Below are positions 1 through 5,027 of a stretch of 5,754 nt of DNA, piece after piece. The notes under the pieces are model-generated. The model was not told the origin of the DNA. It was given only the letters and a program-made list of their open reading frames with translations, and ran no database searches. Location: assembly GCA_015520115.1 (NCBI GenBank), contig WAQS01000312.1, positions 1 to 5,754 on the forward strand, written 5' to 3'. Made by a program: the position numbers and the translations under genes. Source of the DNA: Ferroglobus sp. (GTDB taxonomy: Archaea; Halobacteriota; Archaeoglobi; Archaeoglobales; Archaeoglobaceae). Position 1 is the stretch's first letter, and the number at the start of each line of letters is the position of its first letter.

Positions 1-8
1 CTCTGCTC

Positions 9-845
9 ATGAGAATAGGGTTTTTATCCACAGCTTACCACACCTCCCACGTACTTCGCCACTATAACATCATCGAAGCGGAATGGAAGCTTTTTGGGAC
101 CGGCGTGGATATAATAAGAGCTTTTGAGAGAAAGGAGATAGATCTGGCTTACGTTGGATTGACTCCGACGATTCTTGGAATCTCAAAGGGGTTGGAAATA
201 GTCTGCGTAGCTGGGGGACATGTTGAGGGAACTGCTATAGCTGGAAGGAAACTTGAAGGGGCGAGAATTGGAGTTCCGTCGAAGGGAAGCATTCACGACG
301 TGATCTTGAGGGCTACACTCGAAAGGGAGAACATTGAAGCTGAAGTGGTAAATTATCCGTGGGCTGATATGATTCTTGAAGATTACATCGATGGGAAGCT
401 TGATGCGGTTTGCGGCACTCCGAATCTTATCGTTTTGGCAAAAAAACACGGAGCTGAGATATTTTTTCACCCGAAGGAGTTGTTTCCCTTCAATCCGAGT
501 TACGGGATAGTGGTAAGAAAGAGCGCTTTAGAGAAAATAAATCTTGCCGATTTCCTTATCAAACACGAATGGGCTTGCAATTTACTCAAAGAGGCGAGAG
601 GTGTAGTTTCGAAGAGCTTGAGTGAATACTTTAACGGGTTAATCGATCCAAAAACGATGGAGGAGATAATTTCGCTTAGTCCGAAATACTGTTCTTCACT
701 TCCGAGAGAGTACATAGATTGCACGATGGAACTGCTTGAGGTTATGAAAAAGCTTGGCTACATTGAAAAAGTACCGAAAGAAAGGGACATCTTCGACACA
801 GAGCTTATAGAAAGACTTCATCCTCAGAAACACCACTACTCGTAA
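9..845 (+). CDS. Cytoplasmic solute-binding-protein-like protein (DUF3834-like)
   Basis: The 278-residue protein resembles the periplasmic-binding-protein type II fold (SsuA/ThiY/THI5-like group). It starts directly on a first strand (MRIGFLSTAY), followed by a histidine-rich HTSHVLRH stretch (residues 11-18). A region at 30-70 matches the family habit of 'few copies, reads ligand': GTGVDIIRAFERKEIDLAYVG and then a hydrophobic strand ending VAGG. GARIGVPSKGS (84-94) is the usual second-domain entry, and YIDGKLDAVCG (126-136) is the typical hinge repeat. There is no signal peptide, lipobox or membrane helix, so if the start is right the protein is cytosolic. It could then be an enzyme on this fold, like MqnA/MqnD or THI5, rather than a transporter part. 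No permease or ATPase gene lies nearby. The start ATG lies 8 bases from the window edge with no in-frame stop before it and no visible ribosome binding site, so an N-terminal extension cannot be excluded. Its last 10 bases overlap the end of the convergent phosphoesterase gene. Assignment to DUF3834 is from memory of the YHTS-type N-terminus; the ligand is unknown. Confidence 0.8.
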   Translation: MRIGFLSTAYHTSHVLRHYNIIEAEWKLFGTGVDIIRAFERKEIDLAYVGLTPTILGISKGLEIVCVAGGHVEGTAIAGRKLEGARIGVPSKGSIHDVILRATLERENIEAEVVNYPWADMILEDYIDGKLDAVCGTPNLIVLAKKHGAEIFFHPKELFPFNPSYGIVVRKSALEKINLADFLIKHEWACNLLKEARGVVSKSLSEYFNGLIDPKTMEEIISLSPKYCSSLPREYIDCTMELLEVMKKLGYIEKVPKERDIFDTELIERLHPQKHHYS

Positions 846-1468
846 ACGTTCTTTAAGTACACTTCCGACTTTTCGAGATCAACCAAAGCGTAATTTCCAG
901 AAGCGGTGGAGCCAGGATTTACGAGTATCGTATTTTTAACTCTTTCCACACCCTTCGCCTCGTGGATGTGACCGCAGAAAACAAATTGGAACTTTTTAAC
1001 GTGCATGGCTATCGAAGTGGAGCCGGCGTGGATTCCTTCGTAGGTTCTGTCGAGTATTCCGTAGGGTGGGCAGTGAGCGAGCAATATGTCGTTCCCGCTT
1101 ATGTTAAATCTTTTCAGCACGCTCTCTATGTACTCCTCTGAATACTCCGATGGGGTGTAAAAGGGAGTTCTGTTCGATCCTCCAACTCCGTGGATTAGAA
1201 AGCCGTTAAACTCGACGCTTCTTCCGTGGAGAAAAGTTATTACTTCGGAGCTTTCAAGGAGCTTTATAGCTAAGTTATCGTCACAATTTCCGTGGACATC
1301 GAAGCAAGGAACTTCGTACTCCTTAACAACTCTCTCGAAGGAGAGAACATCCTCTCCTCTAAAGTCGGTTATGTCACCGCAAACAAAAATAGCTTCAAAC
1401 TCTTCTCTTTCGAGGATTTTAGCAAAGACGAGGTTGTTGGAGTGTATGTCTGAAGCTACAAGGATCAT
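836..1468 (-). CDS. Calcineurin-like metallophosphoesterase (YfcE/MJ0936-type phosphodiesterase)
   Basis: The 210-residue protein carries all the motifs of a two-metal phosphoesterase in order: DIH (D7, H9), GD (G31-D32), GNCD (G60-D63, the GN[HC]D motif with N61), AH (H132) and GHIH (G166-H169), then VNPGS (183-187). Length and order fit the compact YfcE/MJ0936-type phosphodiesterases, which hydrolyse phosphodiester model substrates with Mn or Ni; the natural substrate is usually unknown. It is predicted cytosolic, without signal peptide or membrane segment. The ATG overlaps the TGA stop of the upstream beta-CASP nuclease gene as ATGA (1465-1468). This implies coupled translation from a shared transcript, and there is only a weak, distant GGAG before it. 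A role together with the nuclease, for example on cyclic or 2',3'-phosphate RNA ends, is only an inference. Its 3' end overlaps the convergent gene at the left by 10 bases. Confidence 0.9.
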   Translation of the reverse strand: MILVASDIHSNNLVFAKILEREEFEAIFVCGDITDFRGEDVLSFERVVKEYEVPCFDVHGNCDDNLAIKLLESSEVITFLHGRSVEFNGFLIHGVGGSNRTPFYTPSEYSEEYIESVLKRFNISGNDILLAHCPPYGILDRTYEGIHAGSTSIAMHVKKFQFVFCGHIHEAKGVERVKNTILVNPGSTASGNYALVDLEKSEVYLKNVYE

Positions 1469-2688
1469 AGCACAAATACGTCTCCGTTCTTCGGAGCGTA
1501 GCTTTCGATTCCAAGCTCTTCCCTCATCCAGTTTGCGAAGCTTTCTGGATCTTCTCCGTGGACGGCGAAGGCTACTTCAACCCCTCTGTTGGCTATTCTC
1601 TTAACGAGCTCTTTTAACTGACTATCATCGGCGTGAGCTGAGAAGTCGTACTGTTCGACTTTCATCTTCAGCTTCACGGTTTTCATTCCCAAGTCTATCT
1701 CTCCTCTCTTCAAAGCCTTATCTCCGTTCGTCCCTTCAACTTGGTATCCTGTGAGGATTATCTTGGATCTGCTGTCGTTGTAGAGCTTTGAGATGTAGAA
1801 CAAAGCTGGTCCGCCGTTGAGCATGCCTGCTGTCGTTACTATGGCAGCTGGTTCTTTTAGTATATCCTCCCTCTTTCCTTTCTCCACCGGAATAACTTTC
1901 TTCATCGTCTTTCTCAACTCCTTGGCGCTCTTTATGTACTCAGGATATCTTTCCAGAATTTTCGCAACTTCGTTGCCCATTCCGTCTACGTATGGAATAA
2001 TTCCGTGTTTTACGAGGATCATAGCAACTTCCTGCGTTCTTCCAACAGCAAAGGCGGGAATTATTGCGAAACCTCCATTGTCGAGAGTTTCTTTCACGCT
2101 TTCAACGAAGGCTTTCTCAAGCTCTCTTCTGTCTGGGTGTTCAACACCGAAATATGTGCTTTCAACTATCAGAACGTCTATTTCTGGATAGCTCGTGTCT
2201 GCTCCTTCAAGGAGTCTTGTATCCTCAAGTCTTATGTCTCCGGTGTAGAGGATGCTTACGTCCCTCTCCATGTATATGCTTGCGCTTCCCGGAATGTGTC
2301 CGGCGTTGAACAGAGTTATTTCCCAGCCGTCGATGTGGAAGGGCTCATCGTACCTGACGAATCTCGTGTTGCTCTCGAACTGTCTGAGCTGTCTTTTTGT
2401 ATACGGCGGGTTCTCCATTATGTTGAGAGAGTCCTTAAGTAAAATCGAGCTTAAGTCGCTGGTTGGCGGAGTCATGTAAACGAGGGGGTCGTAGTCCATT
2501 AAGTTTGGAGCTACTCCAACGTGATCGAGATGACCGTGAGAGAGGATCAAACTCTTTGGAGCTATACCATCAAGGGGAAACTCGGGAGGATCTGATGGCT
2601 TAAGACCGTAGTCTAAGATGATCGAGTCTACCATTATTGCCGATCTCCCTACTTCCCTGCATCCTCCGAGGAATTTTATCGCAACCAT
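1465..2688 (-). CDS. Beta-CASP metallo-beta-lactamase ribonuclease, aCPSF2-like
   Basis: The 407-residue protein is a metallo-beta-lactamase-fold nuclease with an inserted beta-CASP domain. Visible motifs are LD (25-26, motif 1), HGHLDH (51-56, motif 2), H131 (motif 3), TGDIR with D151 (motif 4), VESTY with E176 (motif A), PAFAVGRTQE (211-220), DFSAHAD with H352 (motif B) and VHGE with H377 (motif C). The full set of metal ligands is present, so it should be active. The N-terminus FLGGCREVGRS is typical of the family. It lacks the N-terminal KH domains of aCPSF1, the transcription termination factor, and at about 400 residues fits aCPSF2, an archaeal RNA-processing endo/exonuclease. RNase J is longer and has a different C-terminal region, which makes it less likely. 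The gene is first in a two-gene minus-strand operon, coupled to the phosphoesterase. A TATA box lies about 28 bases before the ATG with no Shine-Dalgarno, suggesting a leaderless or nearly leaderless mRNA. Confidence 0.92.
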   Translation of the reverse strand: MVAIKFLGGCREVGRSAIMVDSIILDYGLKPSDPPEFPLDGIAPKSLILSHGHLDHVGVAPNLMDYDPLVYMTPPTSDLSSILLKDSLNIMENPPYTKRQLRQFESNTRFVRYDEPFHIDGWEITLFNAGHIPGSASIYMERDVSILYTGDIRLEDTRLLEGADTSYPEIDVLIVESTYFGVEHPDRRELEKAFVESVKETLDNGGFAIIPAFAVGRTQEVAMILVKHGIIPYVDGMGNEVAKILERYPEYIKSAKELRKTMKKVIPVEKGKREDILKEPAAIVTTAGMLNGGPALFYISKLYNDSRSKIILTGYQVEGTNGDKALKRGEIDLGMKTVKLKMKVEQYDFSAHADDSQLKELVKRIANRGVEVAFAVHGEDPESFANWMREELGIESYAPKNGDVFVL

Positions 2689-2709
2689 CCTTTGGAGTTT
2701 AGCCCCTCT

Positions 2710-2722
2710 AAATATATAAATT
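2710..2722 (-). promoter_or_regulatory. TATA box of the nuclease/phosphoesterase operon
   Basis: Read on the minus strand, a purine-rich BRE-like GCGAAA is followed by TTTATATATTT. The centre lies about 28 bases upstream of the ATG at 2688, so the expected transcription start (about 25-27 bases downstream of the TATA centre) falls at or within a few bases of the start codon. No GGAGG/GGTG-type site lies between, which supports leaderless translation. Confidence 0.7.
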
Positions 2723-2777
2723 TCGCCTCCCTTTATTCTTAATTATTATCAATGATTTATTATTGAATCTCGGTGTT

Positions 2778-2792
2778 CGAAAAAGATATATA
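2778..2792 (+). promoter_or_regulatory. BRE/TATA promoter of the cysteine-rich small protein
   Basis: CGAAAAAGATATATA combines a purine-rich BRE with a TATA core (GATATATA at 2785-2792). The start of transcription would be near 2812-2816, leaving an untranslated leader of roughly 50 bases. That leader contains TGATAATGATA (2834-2844) and a strong ribosome binding site. The position was judged by eye. Confidence 0.65.
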
Positions 2793-2849
2793 GGATGGGA
2801 AAGTAGAATATCTTAAGTACATAATCACAACCATGATAATGATATAGAT

Positions 2850-2856
2850 AGGAGGT
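2850..2856 (+). promoter_or_regulatory. Strong Shine-Dalgarno site fixing the start of the small protein
   Basis: AGGAGGT is complementary to the archaeal 16S rRNA tail and stands 6 bases before the ATG at 2863. It is among the strongest ribosome binding sites in the window and is the main argument that the 77-codon frame is a real gene. Confidence 0.85.
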
Positions 2857-2862
2857 AAGTGT

Positions 2863-3096
2863 ATGAACCCTCTTAGACTGAAAGTTAAGCTTCGTAGGAG
2901 GGAAGGAATTGTTGACGTTGACACGGAAAGCAAGTCGGTTATGGTTTTGGAGTGTTCTTTGATGGAAAAATGTTCCCGCCTTTACGGATTTTGTCAGCCT
3001 TTTTGTGAACTAATCGTCGCAGCTAAGGATTACGCTTTTAAGAGGAGAAAGCCGAAGGCTGAGGTTATAGAACTTGAGTGCGCAAAGTTAAACTGA
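2863..3096 (+). CDS. Small cysteine-rich basic protein of unknown function
   Basis: I do not recognise the family of this 77-residue protein. It has a basic N-terminus (KVKLRRR, residues 7-13), a strand-like GIVDVDTESKSVMVLE stretch, then a central cysteine cluster C31, C37, C44 and C48 (spacing C-x5-C-x6-C-x3-C). A basic patch KRRKPK (60-65) follows, then a last cysteine at 73. No membrane segment or signal peptide is visible. Four closely spaced cysteines suggest zinc or iron-sulfur binding or disulfides, which is inference only. The spacing fits no ferredoxin or standard zinc-ribbon consensus, which would show CxxC pairs. Support for a real gene comes from its own BRE/TATA, an AGGAGGT ribosome binding site with ideal spacing, and a stop that overlaps the convergent DUF429 gene by 9 bases. 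It is apparently monocistronic. Confidence 0.8.
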   Translation: MNPLRLKVKLRRREGIVDVDTESKSVMVLECSLMEKCSRLYGFCQPFCELIVAAKDYAFKRRKPKAEVIELECAKLN

Positions 3097-3591
3097 GGGA
3101 ATTAGAATTTTACATTCCTTACCAACTTCTTTGGCTTTCCCTTCGAAGAATAACTTCACGGTTAAAGCGGCTGTTAACGAATCTATCTCATGTTCGCTCA
3201 GCTCTTTTTCAAAATCGAAGAACTCTCTCAATTTCTTTTCTATCTTTTTTCTACCCTCCTTTTTCTTTTTGCTGTAAGCAAATCCAAGGAGTTTCCTCGT
3301 TGCGTAAGGGTAAACTTCAAAGATCCTTCCGCTTTCGATTTTTTCAACGATTTCCACAGCTTTTTTGTGTAAAACCTTCATGAAAGGAGTGTTTAGCGGA
3401 ATTACCGGAATCCCCATTTTGAGAAGCTCTTTTTCGCAATCCCTAAAGGGTTCTTTGTAGCTTAGAGGAGCATCGATTCCGTAAGCTTCGCAGATCGGTA
3501 GATCTTTTAGTTTCCCAAGGTACAGCACTTTCCTTCCTTTTATGATAGCAACGAAACTTTCTTTAATCCCGACGTCTATCCCGCAAATCAC
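3088..3591 (-). CDS. DUF429 family protein, predicted RNase H-like fold
   Basis: The 167-residue protein shows the DUF429 landmarks: GIDVG on the first strand (4-8), GIDAPLS (38-44), RDCEKEL (50-56, in the family's conserved arginine/acid region), EVYPYATRKLLG (92-103) and HEIDSLTAALTVKLF near the C-terminus (134-148). The acids D6, D40, E92 and D137 fall where an RNase H-like fold would carry metal ligands, so a nuclease-like activity is possible. The substrate and role of the family are unknown to me. A lysine-rich segment (SKKKKEGRKKIEKK, 107-120) lies between the last two motifs. The start is GTG, just before the conserved GIDVG; no ATG, GTG or TTG lies close upstream in frame and no ribosome binding site is seen. 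It is divergent from the ribosomal operon and convergent, with overlap, with the small cysteine-rich gene. No signal peptide is present. Confidence 0.85.
   Translation of the reverse strand: MICGIDVGIKESFVAIIKGRKVLYLGKLKDLPICEAYGIDAPLSYKEPFRDCEKELLKMGIPVIPLNTPFMKVLHKKAVEIVEKIESGRIFEVYPYATRKLLGFAYSKKKKEGRKKIEKKLREFFDFEKELSEHEIDSLTAALTVKLFFEGKAKEVGKECKILIPSV
3231..3270 (+). terminator. T-rich tract, possible terminator of the small-protein transcript
   Basis: On the plus strand these 40 bases hold 27 T, including runs of six and five, as the complement of the lysine-rich segment of the DUF429 gene. Euryarchaeal termination acts at T-rich stretches without a required hairpin, so plus-strand transcripts from 2863 could end here, about 140 bases after the stop codon. 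It may equally be only a by-product of AAA/AAG codons. Confidence 0.3.
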
Positions 3592-3609
3592 AAGACTTTG
3601 AGAGCAACG

Positions 3610-3618
3610 TTTAAATAT
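3610..3618. promoter_or_regulatory. A/T core of the divergent promoter between DUF429 and S13
   Basis: TTTAAATAT is the only convincing TATA-like core in the 63-base spacer. On the plus strand it lies about 26 bases before an expected start near 3640, giving a leader of about 15 bases that still holds the ribosome binding site of S13. On the minus strand (ATATTTAAA, preceded by purine-rich AAAGATAG) it lies 22-28 bases from the GTG of DUF429, predicting a leaderless message. It may serve both strands. Confidence 0.6.
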
Positions 3619-3643
3619 CTATCTTTCCCACCTCTCCACTCAG

Positions 3644-3650
3644 AAGGTGA
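3644..3650 (+). promoter_or_regulatory. Shine-Dalgarno site fixing the S13 start
   Basis: AAGGTGA, continued by T, matches the archaeal GGTGAT consensus 4 bases before the ATG at 3655. It rules out the longer reading from TTG at 3598, whose extra codons would cover the promoter core. Confidence 0.85.
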
Positions 3651-3654
3651 TCCC

Positions 3655-4098
3655 ATGGCGGAGTTCAAGCACATAGTCAGAATCGCTGATACGGATTTGG
3701 ACGGAAATAAACCGTTAGTTCACGCATTAACGGGAATCAAGGGTATAGGTTTGAGAATGGCGAGAGCCATCACTAACCACTTAGGGTTAAACGCAAGAGA
3801 AAAGCTTGGAAACCTCAGCGATGAGGAAATTGAGAAGCTGAAGAAGTTCATAGAAGAGAACATTGAAGAGCTTCCTTCATGGATGCTCAACAGAAGAAAA
3901 GACCTCTACACTGGCAAAGATCTTCACCTCCTTGGCAAGGACGTTGACTTGGCTAAGAAACTTGACATCGAGAGGTTGATAAAGATAAGAGCCTACAGAG
4001 GAATCAGACATGCGAGGGGATACAAGGTTAGAGGACAGAGGACGAGATCAACTGGAAGAACCGGACAGACTGTTGGAGTGCAGAGGAGGAAGAAGTGA
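3655..4098 (+). CDS. rps13: 30S ribosomal protein S13 (uS13)
   Basis: This 147-residue protein of the small-subunit head contacts 16S rRNA, the subunit bridge to the large subunit and P-site tRNA. The archaeal N-terminus FKHIVRIADTDLDGNK (4-19) leads into the helix-two-turns-helix element GIKGIG (27-32). The highly conserved C-terminal tail AYRGIRHARGYKVRGQRTRS (113-132), followed by TGRTGQ, is intact. Length agrees with archaeal S13 (close to 150). The ATG at 3655 is chosen because of the AAGGTGAT site and because homologues start at this point; an in-frame TTG 57 bases upstream is inside the promoter. It is the first gene of the alpha operon, with 9 bases to the S4 gene. Confidence 0.96.
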   Translation: MAEFKHIVRIADTDLDGNKPLVHALTGIKGIGLRMARAITNHLGLNAREKLGNLSDEEIEKLKKFIEENIEELPSWMLNRRKDLYTGKDLHLLGKDVDLAKKLDIERLIKIRAYRGIRHARGYKVRGQRTRSTGRTGQTVGVQRRKK

Positions 4099-4107
4099 GG
4101 TGGTGAT
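4097..4107 (+). promoter_or_regulatory. Shine-Dalgarno site of S4
   Basis: GAGGTGGTGAT spans the S13 stop codon and runs up to the ATG at 4108. GAGGTG at 4097-4102 has the better spacing (5 bases); the second GGTGAT abuts the start codon. The overlap with the S13 stop suggests coupled translation. Confidence 0.75.
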
Positions 4108-4623
4108 ATGGGCGATCCTAAAAGGCACAGGAAAAAGTACTTAACCCCGAAAAAACCTTGGGATAGGGTTAGACTTGAGAAGGAAAGACCTCTCATAATT
4201 AAGTACGGTTTGAGAAACAAGAGGGAGCTTTGGAGATTTCAGGCTATACTGAGAAAGTACAGAAGAGCTGCGAGAGAGCTTCTCGCTAAGGTAAACCTCC
4301 CGGGGAGAGAGGGGGAGATAGCTAAAGCGAAAGCTCAGCAGATCATAAAGAAGCTCAACAGAATGGGTGTTTTGCCGGAGAACGCAACTCTGGATGACAT
4401 TCTAAACTTGACTGTAGAAGATTTCCTTGAGAGAAGGTTGCAGACGATAGTTTACAGAATGGGCTTAGCTAATACGATAAAACAGGCGAGGCAGTTGATA
4501 GTTCACGGGCACATAGCAATAGCTGGGAGAAGGGTGACTTCGCCAAGTTACATAGTCGAAAAAGATGAGGAAAGCCTGATAGATTACTATCCTAATTCTC
4601 CCTTCGCCAAGAGAGGTGAGTAA
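4108..4623 (+). CDS. rps4: 30S ribosomal protein S4 (uS4)
   Basis: This 171-residue primary 16S rRNA-binding protein of the small-subunit body takes part in early assembly and decoding accuracy. The archaeal/eukaryotic-type N-terminus [18 protein letters not shown] (2-19) and the helical region [13 protein letters not shown] (33-45) are clear. The S4 RNA-binding domain spans about 108-150 ([14 protein letters not shown], then [17 protein letters not shown]). The sequence contains no cysteine, so there is no zinc site of the kind found in some bacterial S4 proteins. The stop codon is 2 bases before the GTG of S11, and the ribosome binding site of S11 lies inside the last codons of this gene. 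Confidence 0.96.
   Translation: MGDPKRHRKKYLTPKKPWDRVRLEKERPLIIKYGLRNKRELWRFQAILRKYRRAARELLAKVNLPGREGEIAKAKAQQIIKKLNRMGVLPENATLDDILNLTVEDFLERRLQTIVYRMGLANTIKQARQLIVHGHIAIAGRRVTSPSYIVEKDEESLIDYYPNSPFAKRGE
4613..4619 (+). promoter_or_regulatory. Shine-Dalgarno site of S11
   Basis: GAGGTGA lies within the last codons of the S4 gene, 6 bases before the GTG start at 4626. It supports the unusual GTG start codon and coupling of S11 translation to S4. Confidence 0.8.
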
Positions 4624-4625
4624 TC

Positions 4626-5027
4626 GTGGCTGAAAAGAAGAAAAAGGAGATTTGGGGTATAGCTCACATTTTCTCTTCCTACAACAACACGATAATCACA
4701 ATAACCGACATAACTGGCAGTGAAACTATAGCAAGAGTTAGTGGAGGAATGATAGTTAAAGCTGACAGAGATGAGGGTAATCCGTACACGGCCATGCAAG
4801 CGGCTTTGAGAGCTGCTGAGATTGCAAAGGAGAAGGGAATCGTTGGAGTTCACATAAAAGTCAGAGCTCCTGGTGGAAACAAACACACGACTCCTGGCCC
4901 CGGAGCTCAAGCAGCAATAAGAGCTTTGGCAAGAGCAGGGTTGAAGATAGGGAGGATAGAAGACGTTACGCCAATTCCGCACGACGGAACGAGACCTCCG
5001 GGTGGTAAGAGAGGTAGGAGAGTGTAA
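4626..5027 (+). CDS. rps11: 30S ribosomal protein S11 (uS11)
   Basis: This 133-residue protein of the small-subunit platform binds 16S rRNA near the E site. Visible family signatures are HIFSSYNNT (14-22), [12 protein letters not shown] (39-50), VRAPGG (79-84), [15 protein letters not shown] (91-105) and the conserved C-terminal tail [18 protein letters not shown] (113-130), ending RRV. Length fits archaeal S11. The start is GTG, supported by GAGGTGA 6 bases upstream and by the usual short lysine-rich N-terminus. The final TAA shares one base with the ATG of rpoD (TAATG), so the two are tightly coupled. Confidence 0.96.
   Translation: MAEKKKKEIWGIAHIFSSYNNTIITITDITGSETIARVSGGMIVKADRDEGNPYTAMQAALRAAEIAKEKGIVGVHIKVRAPGGNKHTTPGPGAQAAIRALARAGLKIGRIEDVTPIPHDGTRPPGGKRGRRV
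5011..5020 (+). promoter_or_regulatory. Shine-Dalgarno site of rpoD
   Basis: GAGGTAGGAG lies inside the last codons of S11. Its GGAG ends 6 bases before the ATG at 5027, which supports the start that overlaps the S11 stop by one base. Confidence 0.75.

Larger units (their letters stand above)
2689..2862. other. AT-rich divergent intergenic region
   Basis: This spacer of 174 bases holds two back-to-back promoters, for the beta-CASP nuclease operon (minus) and for the cysteine-rich small protein (plus). Between and around them is AT-rich sequence with ATTATCA at 2745-2751 and its exact inverted copy TGATAAT at 2834-2840. A shorter inverted pair, TCAAT and ATTGA, sits at 2749-2753 and 2762-2766. 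No open reading frame, tRNA or stable hairpin was seen here. Confidence 0.8.

Noticed and set aside
183..724. Two minus-strand open frames within the binding-protein-like gene
   Set aside because: They are shadows of a well-formed coding frame, with no recognisable domains and no ribosome binding sites.
1817..2479. Several plus-strand open frames inside the nuclease gene
   Set aside because: They lie antisense to a nuclease with all catalytic motifs intact, overlap each other in different frames, give low-complexity Ser/Leu/Cys-rich products and have no supporting start signals.
2741..2770. Hairpin or small RNA in the AT-rich spacer
   Set aside because: The only inverted pair (TCAAT/ATTGA) is 5 bases long and all but one pair is A-T, too weak for a stable RNA structure in a thermophile.
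3078..3383. Plus-strand frames opposite DUF429
   Set aside because: They are Phe/Leu/Ser-rich because they mirror the lysine/glutamate-rich DUF429 chain, whose family motifs are intact; no ribosome binding site is seen.
3598..3654. N-terminal extension of S13 from the TTG at 3598
   Set aside because: The extra codons cover the TATA core and the AAGGTGAT site, and archaeal S13 proteins begin at the MAEFKHIVRIAD position, so ATG 3655 is the start.
4587..4982. 131-codon minus-strand frame across S11
   Set aside because: It is antisense to the highly conserved S11 gene, and its Ser/Cys/Tyr-rich product is typical of reverse-complement shadows.
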